Origin: Taudactylus pleione
Taxonomy: Eukaryota > Chordata > Amphibia > Anura > Myobatrachidae
DNA: 64,000 bases
Direction: 5' to 3'
Assembly: GCA_031769625.1 (NCBI GenBank)
Contig: JAUIMM010000115.1
Span: 15,732,501 to 15,796,500 of the forward strand
In this document: positions 43,605-54,418 of the stretch, piece after piece
Layout: each line of letters opens with the position of its first letter
How positions within the stretch are numbered: the stretch's first letter is position 1
Position numbers and translations under genes: made by a program
The notes under the pieces: model-generated
Seen by the model: the letters and a program-made list of their open reading frames with translations, nothing else
What the model was told of the DNA's origin: nothing
Database searches by the model: none

Positions 43605-44848
43605 TTAATCTCACACCAAGCTGGCAGTTACAGGAGGACTATTATTAGCATCCGTGAGAGTGTAAAAGTGCCTTAGCTCTAAACATTTCTGAATAGATTG
43701 AGCTCTAACAAGTAAGAGTACACTGCATTGGTATATAGCGGGAGGGCATCTTAAGAGCTTATAAAAAGTCGGATCAGCTAACAATTGATGGCGATCATAT
43801 GCTCCATTGATGTCACACAAAAGCGTAAGGCATTTTCAAATTTCTGTAACCATCTCATTTACTTGAATACAGTAAATGTTTTGCATTGTTGTAGCCTGCA
43901 AAATTGCAAGTCAATGAGAATGGGCATACTTTTGATTGCAGCTGCCCAATATTTTCCCCTATACTCCTGGCCTACCAGTGACCACCATTGTCCATTCCAT
44001 ACATCACTGACCAGGTATTTATTGAATGACTCTATATTTTATTGATGCTTTATGTCTAGTATTGTTCACTTTCATTGTGGACTACCTATACTGATAACTT
44101 CCCTACTGGTTTGATGGTTTAATAGTTATAAGTCACTAAGCCCATTTAAAATGTGTCTGGCTGGTCTTGGTTTTACCAATAAGTCCCATCAAGTTAGTTT
44201 GGTTTGTAATGTATTATTGAAGCTTTTTTGTCTTTGTTTATTATTTCTTTTCACATTGGCTCTGTTCTACTTTGGTCTCCCCTGAAGCATGCTGGATACA
44301 TATATTATATACAGAATGTTTTTTTTTTTTACCTCTCTTCAATTGGTTATGAGGCATGTTCCTTTGCTTTGGCTACCCTCCCCCCTCATAATACCCTGGT
44401 TAAAGATCACTATAGCACCTTAAAATGTTTGGTCCTGACATTTTGGATTACTAAGAGTTGGCAACAAAACAAAATAAATAATGTTACACCTTGGTAAAAC
44501 CATGTTGCATTGCTGTTGGGTCAGATTTAAAATGTGCAGAGAGATTTAGATTTGGGAGTGGTATGTCATAGCTTAAATCTATATTGCAATGTAAAAATAA
44601 AGCTTTCCAGCATCTGTGGGCTAAATGCAAAAGTAGCCAGTATTTACAGTACCCTGCAATCAAAAGAATTAAATGTATTTGCAACATGTGCATTTCAAAA
44701 TGTGTGCCCAGGGGTAAAGTTACTCCTGATTTAGCTTTGCTTCGATTTCTGAATCAGCCCCATTTCGTTCCTGCAGGATACACACTGGAAAACTTGAGAT
44801 GGCTCTTTTCCTAGGGACTCCTATCTGGCTGACTACATCTTTCCTATA
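43605..44848. other. No recognised gene
   Basis: Short frames (43785-44045, 44228-44497) lack recognisable motifs. This may be the diverged 5' part of the L1-like fragment seen at 45330, but no ORF1 or endonuclease N-terminus could be read. Confidence 0.35.
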
Positions 44849-45272
44849 CAGGTTGAGTCTCCCATATCCAAAATGCTTGGGACCAGGGGTATTTTGGATA
44901 ATAGAATATTCCATATTTTGGAATAATTGCATACATTAATGAAATATCTTGGGAATAGGACCCAAATATACACACAGAATGCATTTATGTGTTATATATA
45001 CCTTATACACACAACCTCCAGGTAATTTTATACAATTTATTCAATCATTTTGTGGCTCAAACAAAGTTTGTGTACAGAAGTGAAATTCATTTATGTTTCA
45101 TATACACCTTATACACACAGCCTGAAGGTCATTTTATACAATATTTTTAATAATTTGTGCCTTAGACAAAGTTTGTGTACATTGAACTATCCAAAATCAA
45201 AGGTTTCATTATCTCAGTCATGCCAAAAATATTCAGTATTTCGGAATATTTGGATATGGGAGACTCAACCTG
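44849..45272. mobile_element. Tigger/pogo-like non-autonomous element with TA duplication
   Basis: The ends CAGGTTGAGTCTCCCATATC and GATATGGGAGACTCAACCTG are perfect inverted repeats, flanked by TA on both sides (44847-44848 and 45273-45274). Internal text such as AAATGCTTGGGACCAG, CATATACACCTTATACACAC and ACAAAGTTTGTGTACA resembles a mammalian Tigger/pogo-like MER family as I remember it. Two internal direct repeats of about 105-110 bp (44970-45075 and 45080-45185) indicate an internal duplication. No transposase is present. Confidence 0.8.
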
Positions 45273-45329
45273 TACTACGAAAGAGTGACTATACTCTTTG
45301 GCTAGTGCCTCACCTACATGGTATTGGGC

Positions 45330-45745
45330 CCAGTACTTGACCCTAATGGTTAATATATTCTTTTACATGTCAAGAATTCTGAATGTTTACGCCCCTAATT
45401 CTCAAGTAGCAGATTTCTTCCACTATCTCAACTAATTGTTGGTCCAACAGAATGTCTTGACCATTATTATAGGGCGAACATGAATACAGTTAAGGACCCC
45501 CTTCTTGTCAAGTCCCCCACTACTATAAATCTCACTTCTCTGTGGAATGCTTTCAGATGGTTCATTTTGACTAATAATTGACTGACGCTGATGGTCTACC
45601 ACTCTACTTACAAGACTTTCACTTTTAATTCAAGTGTTCATCACTCGTTTTCACAAATAGATTATATTTTTGTGTCTAATACTTTGAGCCCTAATGTTAT
45701 TGATGTGGACATAGGCAACATTATGATCTCTGACCATGCACTGGT
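45330..45745 (+). pseudogene. L1-like apurinic endonuclease fragment
   Basis: Plus-strand blocks include LNVYAPNSQVADFF (45377-45420), TIIIG (45460-45474), NLTSLWNAFRWF, YKTFTFNSSVHHSFSQIDYI (45608-45667) and ISDHALVEL (45725-45751). These are the ordered core motifs of an L1/Tx1-type endonuclease (NVYAPN, GGDFN, FTF...SRIDYI, SDH). Stops and frame changes are frequent. The fragment is cut off by the MITE that starts at about 45755. Confidence 0.85.
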
Positions 45746-45754
45746 AGAATTGTT

Positions 45755-46147
45755 GGGTTGGGTATGGGATCCCGGCGGTCGGGATTCCGCCGGTCAGAAT
45801 ACCGACAGCTGGTATCCCGACAGTCAGAATTCCAACACTACGAGCTAAGTACCCTAACCTTCCTCCTTTCCCTAACCCATCCTCCCCGGTGCCTAAACCT
45901 AACCACCCCCCTAGTGCCTAAACCTAACCTCCCCTCCCCTTCCCTGCACCCTATACCTAACCCTCCTTCCTTAGTGCCTAATCCTAACCCTCCCTCTAGT
46001 GCCTAACCCTAAACCTAACCCCCGATACTTACCTTCGGGATGCCGGCAGTTGGGATACAGGAGCCGGGATCCAGCCGCTATCGGGATCCTAGAGCTGAAA
46101 TTTTGACTGACGACATCCCGCATGTCAGGATGCTGACTACATCCCAA
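45755..46147. mobile_element. MITE with TCGGGAT arms and telomere-like CCTAACCCT interior
   Basis: The left arm GGGATCCCGGCGGTCGGGAT and right arm elements (ATCCAGCCGCTATCGGGATC, ATCCCGCATGTCAGGATG) form imperfect inverted repeats. The interior 45845-46020 has CCTAACCCT and AGTGCCTAA words. Same family as 36720-37215. Confidence 0.7.
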
Positions 46148-46329
46148 ATTGTCTTTACATTTCTCTGCACTTATATATAAGTGGAATATAGCGATTTATG
46201 TAATAGCCTGCTAGATGCTGGCTCTGGCGAGATTCTGATGAGTCTGTCTGTATTTTTAAAGCTGCAGTAATTTAAATGGCAGGTTGATTTTGCCTTTTGA
46301 ATGATTTTCACTTTAAAATTATGGACAGA

Positions 46330-46778
46330 GGGGCTGATACAGCAGAGTATGCAATTATACAAACTAACACAGATTCCCGATTATCGGGAATCTGCAAATG
46401 TGCAGAACGGGTCCTGCGAGGTCGAATGCAGGTGGGGACGGCCTGCGTGCCCGGGAAACAGGAGAGGGTCATCCCCGTTTTCCGGGAATGGCAAGGCAAG
46501 GTTCTGCATACTTGAATACAGGCTTTTTTACCCCACAGGCCGCTCGTACAAAGACAGGCTTTAGCCTCCGCAGCCTGCTCAAAGGATCAACTATCGCAAC
46601 CATTGGTCATGATAGTTGTGACACTGATTCCAGACTGCGACCTTGGTTGCAGTGCTGGAATCGCAGATGCAGCAAGAAGGTGTCAGACACCTCTTGCTGC
46701 ATTTGCATTCTATCAGGACGGAATTACAAAGCCACTTGTGCGCGGCTTTGCAATCCCGTCCTCTGCTGAATCAGGCCC
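46330..46778. mobile_element. PIF/Harbinger-type MITE, AGA flanks
   Basis: Left GGGGCTGATACAGCAGAG and the reverse complement of the right end, GGGCCTGATTCAGCAGAGG, are inverted. AGA flanks both ends (46327-46329 and 46779-46781) as a 3-bp duplication. Interior motifs such as TTCCCGATTATCGGGAATC and ACCTTGGTTGCAGTGCTGG are shared, inverted, with 53226-53717 (a TTCCCAATAATCAGGAATC relative there). Confidence 0.85.
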
Positions 46779-47021
46779 AGAATCACTGGAATCTCACCAG
46801 ATCCTGCATCTAGCAGAATTACATAAACCCCATAATCTCCTATATGGCATGCCTATAAAGAAAATAAGGAGAAATAACAGACTCTCCATGGCTTTTTGCA
46901 GATTTGCTTCTGAGCAGGAGTGGTAAGACTAGTCGATATTCAGAATATATGTTGACATAATTGAATGTTTACGCATTCAAAATGTCGACATGTTGTTTTT
47001 TCTTAATTTAGCCTAACCCAC

Positions 47022-47315
47022 ACATGCCTACCCTCCCGGTTTTCGCGGGAGGCTCCCGATTTTTCGGGTAACCCCCCGCACCGCCGGAAGGGTAGGCACT
47101 TCTCCCGCATTCTGCCCACTTCCTAGTGAAGTGGACAGAATGGGGAGAATTTCTGAATTGATTGCGGTTTCCAGTGTAGGGGGTGGTGCTTAATGACGCG
47201 ATTCTCCATAGCTTAATGATGCGAACCATCAGGCCCCGCCCCCGTCACAAACCACCTGCTTCTCCTCCCCAGGCTTCTCCCGGGGAGGAGATGCAAAAGG
47301 TAGGCAAGTATGGAC
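47022..47315. mobile_element. MITE with CATGCCTACCCTCCCGG ends
   Basis: The left end ACATGCCTACCCTCCCGG and the right end, whose reverse complement reads CCATACTTGCCTACC, are inverted. Internal arms CCGCATTCTGCCCACTTC and GAAGTGGACAGAATG pair. Frogs contain a hAT-like MITE group with very similar ends (from memory); 61687-61990 is a more distant relative. Confidence 0.65.
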
Positions 47316-47944
47316 TAATCCTAACCTCTAAACTAGGGATGTGCGCCGACCCCGTGTTTTGGTTTTGGTTTTAGATCTGTATCTCCTCATGTTTTGGATC
47401 TGAATTTGGTTTTGCCAAAACCACCCCTTGCATGTTTTGGTTTTGGATATGTATTTTTTCTAAAAAAAAATCATAAAAACAGCTAAAATCACATCATTTG
47501 GGCATCTTTTTGTTCCTACAGTGTTATTAACCTCAATAACATTAATTTCTACTCATTTCCAGACAATTCTGACCACCTCACAGCTCACAATATTGTTTCC
47601 ATCTAGTTTAGGCCCAAAATTTGCACTACGCTATCTGGCTTACTAAGCTAAGTGGCAGCAGTGGGCGGCACAAACACATGGCAGTTCAAATGCCACATGG
47701 CACATAATGAAACATATGTTTTCATTAAGCAAGAGGCCTGAAGAAGATGGAGTATGTATGTACTGTAGCTGATGGCAGGGACAGGAAGGGTCGATTGGTA
47801 GTAAATTTAATTAAATGTTTTGACTCCGAAGCAAATTAATGAGGGAGGAGGGGAGAGCATGGGTGAACAATATGTCCCATTTTTTGCCCACAAAAAAAAC
47901 TTGGTGGTTAAGAATATTTTTTTAAATTAAAGAGGCATGCAGGA

Positions 47945-48349
47945 GATGCATTTAGAATCAGCAACCGCATGTCAAAAATTGCAGCAGCTGTGGCAGTTCA
48001 ATAACCAACATGGCACATCAGTAAACAAATGTTTTTATTATTCAAGAGGCCTGAGGGAGTTGGAGTATGTATATAGTTGAAGCAGTCACCCAGTTGCACA
48101 GCGGATCACTGACACCATAATATCTATGCTGGTATTAGATGTGCGTCCAATATCCACCCATAATGCAGTTAGTTTTAGACAGTTAATTGAGGTCCTGTGT
48201 CCCCACTACCAAATCCCATCAAGATTCCACTTCACTAGAATAGCAATTCCCAACCTGCACAGGGACATTTAAAAAAACTTAATTAGTGGCCTCCAAAATG
48301 CTGTTGTACCCACTGTCCACTTAACCACAGATATGTGGACAAGCTGAAC
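47945..48349 (+). pseudogene. hAT-like transposase core fragment
   Basis: The plus strand at 48100-48270 reads QRITDTIISMLVLDVRPIS, then SFRQLIEVLCPHYQIPSRF, then AIPNLHRDI. After a stop, LTTDMWTS follows at 48317-48340. This order (domain with D..RPFS, LDP.Y..PSR, then the LTTD.WTS catalytic block) is diagnostic for hAT (ZBED-like) transposases. The catalytic Asp of TTD is present. Truncated immediately afterwards by the MITE at 48351. Confidence 0.85.
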
Positions 48350-48350
48350 A

Positions 48351-48675
48351 GTGCAAACACACACACAATGATTTTGCAAATTAACGATTTTAGTAAATGA
48401 TTTTCGGGAAAAAAGAACGAAAATCGTTTACTAAAATCATTAATTTACAAAATGTAGTGAACGATTTTTTTGAACTACAAACGATTTTTTGCATATTCCC
48501 CTTAATGAAAATTGTTGAGTTGGTCAGTCTGACTGAACTACAAACTGCAAACGTGAACACGCATGAATGATAATCGTTCATCGTTTTAACTTAGAAAGTG
48601 AACGATTTATTCAACGATTGAATGATAAATGATATCGTTAACAATAATCGTTAAAAAAATCGTGTGTGTATGCAC
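48351..48675. mobile_element. MITE nested in hAT, TGCANACACACAC ends
   Basis: Left GTGCAAACACACACAC and reverse complement of the right end, GTGCATACACACACG, are inverted. The centre has AAACGATTTT and AAAATCGTTT-type arms repeated in both directions (for example 48385-48410 versus 48418-48440). It splits the hAT transposase directly after LTTDMWTS. Confidence 0.85.
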
Positions 48676-48690
48676 CTCTAGTCATACGTT

Positions 48691-49113
48691 GTGTCTTTCT
48701 TTCCAACGGACACAGATCTGAAGACATGCAAAGAGCTGTTGATAAGCAAATTGTCAGCTCAAGTGGCACGTGATGCAGCAATGGCTTCCATTTCAGTTTC
48801 TCCAGCAAGTGCATCTGCCGAGAAAAAACTAAACTTTCCCAGAAGACCGACTAGTGATGCAGATGAGTCAATACAACCAAGTTTTGACATCTGGTCAGGT
48901 CTAAAGGAATTGCCTACAATTAATGAGTCCTCTACCATGAGTCCATCTGATATAGTCACCATTCAAAGAATGGTTGAGGACTATTTTAAAATTACAGAGG
49001 CACCTGTAATAGTGGATTCCAATGGAGCCAAATTAATACTGTGTGAAGATGATGTACACACTGATGAGGGTGAGGAATTGGATGATGATGGTGAAAACAT
49101 CTTGCCTCTGTAA
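48691..49113 (+). pseudogene. hAT-like transposase, downstream fragment
   Basis: A 140-codon open frame directly right of the nested MITE: DLKTCKELLISKLSAQVA, an acidic Ser-rich stretch, then DYFKITEAPVIVDSNGAKL and an acidic tail (DDDGENILPL). The position downstream of the catalytic block fits the region between catalytic and dimerisation domains of hAT transposases, but the similarity is weak. Upstream reading is blocked by the MITE. Confidence 0.5.
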
Positions 49114-49420
49114 AGCCAGCTTGTGCACGTAAAGATCATTGCCAGCAATGTCAGCTGCCAAGTGGTAGCTTGTTTTGTGGGAGCCCAAACAAACCAATCA
49201 CTTAATGATTGATATTGTTGATGAAGGTGTTGGTGGTGAAGATGGCATGTGCATCTAGCAGAAAGAAGGGAGCTAGCTGATGCTGGACTGCTTGTTGGTA
49301 ATTTTTTTTAGCCAAAGTTTCTGAATTTCTAAAAACATTTTTGGATGGATGCACTGCAGATGAGGTAACATGGAGGAGATTCCTAGATGGTTAAGGTTCC
49401 TACCTCTACTTACTCTGGCT

Positions 49421-49726
49421 TTACAAAGGGTACAGATAACAATTGTTGTCCAGATTTAGGTAGAAATAATTCCACACATAAGAAGTGGATTTTTTTGACT
49501 TGTGCCCAGACATGACAATGGGCTTTTCCTTATCATGGGCAATAACTGTTTCCTCCACTGGTGCCTGATTTACACAAACAAGATCCTCATCAAAAACATC
49601 CTTATTGGCGACAGCTACACAAATATCCTGCTCATCCTGGTGCACTTCAAGAGAAGCATCCTCGATTTCTATGTCAGCATGTTCACTTGTGCTTACCTCA
49701 TCATCAGAGGCAGAACCACCAGTCAT
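49421..49726 (-). pseudogene. Possible hAT N-terminal fragment with start of a BED-type finger
   Basis: The minus strand starts MTGGSASDDEVSTSE, is acidic for about 75 residues and ends in HKSKKSTSYVWNYFYLNL before frames break. The basic patch followed by S.VW.YF resembles the beginning of BED zinc fingers at hAT N-termini. The zinc-binding Cys/His residues are not visible, so the call is tentative. Confidence 0.45.
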
Positions 49727-50072
49727 AACTAAAGGTCACTTCATGTGGTGAAAGGCATATTGCCAATTTTATGTCTGTCTGCAGCTAACTTTCCCTTTGA
49801 TATTTTTTTATTTACCACTGTAACACATTGGTTCTTGATTTTAGATGCCCTGACTTAAGCCCTGTATGGCCTTGGGCATTGAGTTTAGTAGATGATGTAG
49901 ATGGACTAGTCATGACTGGTGGCACTGGCAGCAGCTCCAGCTCTAGTATGTGGTTCCTGCTCTCCTCTCAACTGATCGTTCTCCATATCAACAAACACGA
50001 ATTAAGTGGGGTACAGCACACATGTCAATTTGTACCAATTTTAAATATTACACTGCAGTATTAATGACCTAC

Positions 50073-50292
50073 AGTGTCACAAGATGTTTTATGAATAAGA
50101 AAAGAATAACACACTGTGCTACCACTTACAGTGTCACAAGATTATTTATGAACAAGAATAACACACTGCACTGCCACTTATGGTGTCACAAGCTTATTTA
50201 TGAATAAGAATAACACACTGCGCTACCAGTGACAGTGTCACAAGATTTTATTATGAATAAGAAAAGAATAACACACTGCGCTACCACTTACA
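50073..50292. repeat. Tandem array, about 55-bp unit, 4 copies
   Basis: The unit CAGTGTCACAAGATT (or a variant) followed by ATGAATAAGAATAACACACT and a GCGCTACCACTTA tail recurs near 50073, 50130, 50184 and 50235. It lies in the subterminal non-coding part of the hAT-like element. Confidence 0.85.
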
Positions 50293-50605
50293 GTGATGTC
50301 ATTATGTTTTATATATAACGCATGTTATTTAGCACTTTGTTGTGGTCTTGTAGTCGGCGTGTAGACTAATTATTTATTCACAATTGAGGAAAGAAGTGAA
50401 GAGTTGAATATTAGACTGCACTACCACCTGAATGAGGCAGCAGCCCCTTGATGAACAACACAGACAGCACCCCTTCTTTATGAACAACAAAGCACCCTCG
50501 CCAAGTGCAGACAGACCACCTGCAGACTCACAACTATGTGGATGATAAACTGCGGTCTGGCCGGCAGTGTCACTAAATAATTATAGCGCAGCTAACTGCT
50601 AATGC

Positions 50606-50609
50606 GCAC

Positions 50610-50648
<39 letters not shown>
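50606..50648. repeat. (CA)n microsatellite
   Basis: About 20 CA units with a few CG variants at the left end. Confidence 0.95.
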
Positions 50649-50652
<4 letters not shown>

Positions 50653-51136
50653 CACTTTTTTTTTTACACTGGGGAAGAGCACCCCTGATTGACAGAGCAC
50701 TCCCCTGGACAACACAGCACTCCTCTATGGACTGCAGCCCTAGCTTGATGGACAGGACACCAACACAGCAGCAGTCACAGTTAATTGACAGGGCAAGTGA
50801 CACAGCAGCTGCAGCACCCACTGAAGAAAGCCCCCCTTTATATACTGCAGCCTAAGCCCCTTTGTGGACATCACAGCAGCAGCCTTCAGCCCAAGACCCC
50901 GACTGGACACACACTGAGTGACTGACAGTGACTACATGTCTGCTAGGTTCTCTCTCTACAGCTGGAGTGAAAATGGCGCCAATTGCCGGGACCTTTATAT
51001 AATCCAAAACCCGCGAGAATCCGACTGTGAGAGGATGGCATTTTGCCTCATTTTGAGATTCAAGTCACGCAGGAAACCTCGAGCCACGTTCAGATCTTGG
51101 TCCGTATCTCAAAGTTCAGGTGAAAACCGGACCCAG

Positions 51137-51292
51137 TGGTCGACTCTAGATGTGGGGCTGCAGTGCAGTCCAAGATTCAAATAGAGGAACCACACCAACT
51201 GCCAGTGAGTCCCAGCTGGCAATGTTTGGCAGCATTTGGGGTGGCAGTTGATGTGGCTTCCCTATTTGAATTTTGGACTGTGCTGCAGCCCA
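51137..51292. mobile_element. Fold-back MITE core with TGGGGCTGCAGTGCAGTCCA arms
   Basis: The left arm (GTGGGGCTGCAGTGCAGTCC, then AAGATTCAAATAGAGGA) pairs with the right arm (TTCCCTATTTGAATTTTGGA, then CTGTGCTGCAGCCCACC). Inner arms CACACCAACTGCCA and TGGCAGTTGATGTGG also pair. The same core occurs as 61775-61925 inside the element at 61687-61990. Here the outer arms of that element are absent. Confidence 0.85.
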
Positions 51293-51549
51293 CCTCTGGA
51301 GTCACCAATATCTAAACCTAACCCTAACCTTAAAAAATCAACAAAAAACCACACCCTGATATTACTGGAGTTATATTGTGCTATACATGAGATATCCCTC
51401 CCCAATCCTGGTAAAGACCCCACTTCCATGAACTTGTACACAATTACATTACTGAACATTCATTTAAAAAAGTTGTGTATTTGCCACAAGACTGCAAACT
51501 TTCTGCTCTTCAATTTTGTCCACCCACCAGCTTGGATTTGTTAGTGGAC

Positions 51550-51832
51550 CACAGTTGATTAGGGAAAATTTCCACTGCCATAGCTCCAGTTGTGACCTAT
51601 AATCTTACATACAGTGTCCCCAATATATTCCTCAGCCTTGACACCCATAAAGCAATCAACACAGTCTTTTGGTCATTTCTATATGACATTTTGAGGTTCC
51701 TGACTTCATCAATTTGCTTATAGTTTTCTATTCTACTCGTTGTACATCTTTGCTGATGAATGGGAACCATAGTGGTCCTATTGTGATGTCTCGTGCCACA
51801 GGCCAAGGGTGCCTCCTCTCTTCCTTGTTGTC
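51550..51832 (+). pseudogene. L1-like reverse transcriptase fragment
   Basis: The plus strand at 51630-51700 reads SLDTHKAINTVFWSFLYDIL, the L1-clade RT block that normally has Asp-Ala-x-Lys-Ala-Phe-Asp. After frame changes GPIVMSRATGQGCLLSSLL follows (51775-51830), the GTRQGCPLSPLLF block. Only this RT core part is present; the sequence changes abruptly at about 51832. Confidence 0.8.
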
Positions 51833-52245
51833 ACAATCCGCAGTACTGAAGTCTCCTTCTTACCTCTCCGGTGCCTATCCAGGTTGACACAGAGAGCGCT
51901 CCGGGTCGCGCGCTGCACCCAGTTGGTGTCAGGATACACCCTTGGTGCTCCACAGCCTTCTACTACAGGCAGGCTTCTCCAGGTTGTTGACATATAGGCA
52001 GCATGCCAGATCTCCCTCCAGAATGGAGAAATGGATGCGGCCATCTTGGACTCTGTAACATGACGCTAAGCTTCCACTCAGTGCACAGACTTCTGAACTG
52101 CTGACTGTACTGACCAATCATCCAGGATCCAGTCCTATAAATTCCTTTCACTGATTGGCCTCTGTGTCCAGTACAATATTGCTTCTTGCTGAAGTAACAG
52201 CTCTAGTGCTGAGCTCCCTAAATTGCTGTTTCTGAATGCCACAGT
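51830..52245 (+). mobile_element. LTR-like sequence, probably gypsy-type
   Basis: It starts TGTCACAATCCGC directly after the L1 fragment, in the manner of frog gypsy LTRs that begin TGTCAC. A TATA-like CTATAAATTCC lies near 52135-52145. A minisatellite (52395-52830) follows, as in the other LTR/leader regions of this window. No matching second LTR was found. Confidence 0.5.
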
Positions 52246-52394
52246 CCATCGTATGTGATTTTCTTCATCTTCTATCAAGACTTCTTCATCATTTGCTACA
52301 GTACGGACTTGCCATTGGGAATTCCTCTCATATCATCTGCCACAGTCTGGATTTGCTTTTGGGAATTATCTTTCAGTTATCATCAACTGGAGTC

Positions 52395-52830
52395 TGGGAA
52401 TAATCTCTCAAATCATCATTGGTTCCTACTGATCATCCTTAATAAAGTATCATCATCGGTTCCTAGCGATCATCTATAATAGAGTTTCACCATCAGTTCC
52501 TACCAAGTGTCATCATCAGTTCCTACCAATCATCTTTAATAAAGTGTCACCATTGGTTCCCACCGATCATCTCTAATTAACTCGTCATCGGTTCCTACCG
52601 ATCAACTAACCTCAGAACTAATCTAATCCATTATCATTCCTCAAACATCGAATACTCCTCAAATCCATTATCATTCCTCAAACATCGAATCCTCATCAAA
52701 TCAATTATCAGTCTTCAAACATCGGATCTTCATCAAGTCAATAATCATTCTTAAAACATTGGATCCTCATCAAATCACTTATCATTCTTCAAACAGCGGA
52801 TCAACAACAAATCAAATATCATTCTGCATT
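52395..52830. repeat. Minisatellite, about 37-bp units of two types
   Basis: The first type (TCATCGGTTCCTACCGATCA then TCTNTAATAAAG) occurs about five times at 52395-52610. The second type (ATCATTCCTCAAACATCGAA then TCCTCATCAAATC) occurs about five times at 52625-52815. Confidence 0.85.
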
Positions 52831-53222
52831 TATGGACATTCATCAACTCTTATCAAGTTGTTCTATTTACATTGGACTTTTATCTATATCAAGTATTTCA
52901 ATCAGCATTGATTTTCTGCTTATGCAAATACTGTACCAAGTCCTCATATAACAGACTTTTTCCTTCCAGTCAACACCTTTGTGCATCTCAAGCATCACAG
53001 CATCCTGATATTCATGTACAGGGAAGTCCTGAATAAAACCATCCACATTTGTGCACACCTCTTCAGTCTCCCATGCCTGATCCAGTCCAAACCAAACCTC
53101 AGGCATGACATTTGTTGTTTAACATTACCCCAGACCCTCTGCTTCTGGTGTTTCAGCATTGGCCCACACTGGAGGGCATATGCATTGGTGATGAACAGGT
53201 TATACTCACAACATTTGCTGAC
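52830..53222. other. No recognised gene
   Basis: Probably a continuation of the LTR/leader region. Two-strand frames (52981-53268 plus, 52995-53234 minus) have no recognisable motif. Confidence 0.35.
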
Positions 53223-53225
53223 TAT

Positions 53226-53717
53226 GGGGCTCATTCAGCTTAGGACAGAGTTGCAAAACTGCACGTAGGCAGCTTTGCAATTCCGTCCTTTCTAATATGC
53301 AATTGCATCAGGAGGTGTATAACACCCCCTGCTGCATTTGCGATCCTAGCACTGCGACAGAGGTTGCGATGGTGGACTGCGTCGGGCTACCAGCCAGCTG
53401 AGTAAGCTTTAGCTTTCTCAGGCTCGCCGGCTTGCGAGGCACGGAAACTGCATCTGTAGACGCAGTCCCTGGCCTTGCCACTCCCCAAAAATGGGGCGGA
53501 TATGCCCCTGTTTCTGGGAGCGATGGCAGTTCCCATACCCGCACCGCCCCTTAAATGCCTCTGCCTGTCAATCAGGCAGAGGCATAGAAGGGGTTGTGTG
53601 CGATCACTCAGGACCCGTTCTGCACATTTCCAGAACGGGTCCTGCGCACACACAGATTCCCAATAATCAGGAATCTGCGTTCAGCATTGCACATATGTGC
53701 AATGCTGAGCCAGCCCC
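53226..53717. mobile_element. PIF/Harbinger-type MITE, TAT flanks
   Basis: Left GGGGCTCATTCAGCTTAG and reverse complement of the right end, GGGGCTGGCTCAGCATTG, are inverted. TAT lies on both sides (53223-53225 and 53718-53720). Internal arms GCAAAACTGC/CTTTGCAATTCC, CCTCTGCCTG/CAGGCAGAGG and AGGACCCGTTCTGC/AGAACGGGTCCT pair. Interior relatives occur inverted at 46330-46778. Confidence 0.85.
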
Positions 53718-53720
53718 TAT

Positions 53721-54418
53721 GTGCTAATTTATTTTTCTTCCAGGTGTTATTCGGCTGCAAGTTTCTTTCTGGTTGGTGCAGCTGTTGACAACCAAGTCAT
53801 TACAAGAATAACCAGTTGCTTAAGGTAACTGTTGTTTCCATTTACAATTCCAAACAATCATATAAAATTGCAACTCACTGACTACATTGTTTTTTGCTTA
53901 AGTTGTTACATTCATTATTCCAAAATTGATTTGTTTGTTTAATGGTAAAATAGCCTGCTCTACAGGTAGCACAGATTAAAAGTTATTTTTCAATAACAAG
54001 GGGCGCATTTATATTTAACAAGAATCAGTATTTAATAACAGATACATACATACACATACAAATCTAAAATTACTTTGCAAAGTTATATATAATAACACAA
54101 TATACACTCACAGTATATTAACTAATACAAATTTCAATCTCCAGTCTTCCTTTGTGTGTATAAAATGCTAATAAAAAGAAAAGTCCACCTTGCATAAACC
54201 CAATTAGGGGCAGTCAATTTGTGTCCTTGTTTGATATTAAAACAGAACTCAAGTAGCCCCCAAAAATCAATATTAACCCTTGTCTCCAAAAAGTAATGCC
54301 AGCTGTAGTAAGTATTCAACTTCCCTTTATGTTTATGGCAATTGCAATGAACAGCAGTTCACAGTGTAAAGTGGTATTAGAAAGCGTTACAGTTTTGGGA
54401 GGAATGATTACATCTCTC
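53721..54418. other. No recognised gene
   Basis: AT-rich sequence between a MITE and the gypsy integrase. It may be the 3' untranslated part of that retroelement. No LTR boundary was seen. Confidence 0.35.

Larger units (their letters stand above)
47335..51135. mobile_element. Composite hAT-like transposon remnant with opposite-strand parts
   Basis: The left boundary region is rich in TTTTGGTTTTGG and GGATCTGAATTTGG words (47355-47450). The right boundary (51070-51135) has ATCTTGGTCCGTATCTCAAA and GTTCAGGTGAAAACCGG, which resemble them on the opposite strand and suggest the two ends. Transposase pieces lie on plus (47945-48349 and 48700-49113), but a BED-finger-like N-terminal piece lies on minus (49421-49726). 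A tandem array, a CA repeat and a nested MITE are inside. Confidence 0.6.
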
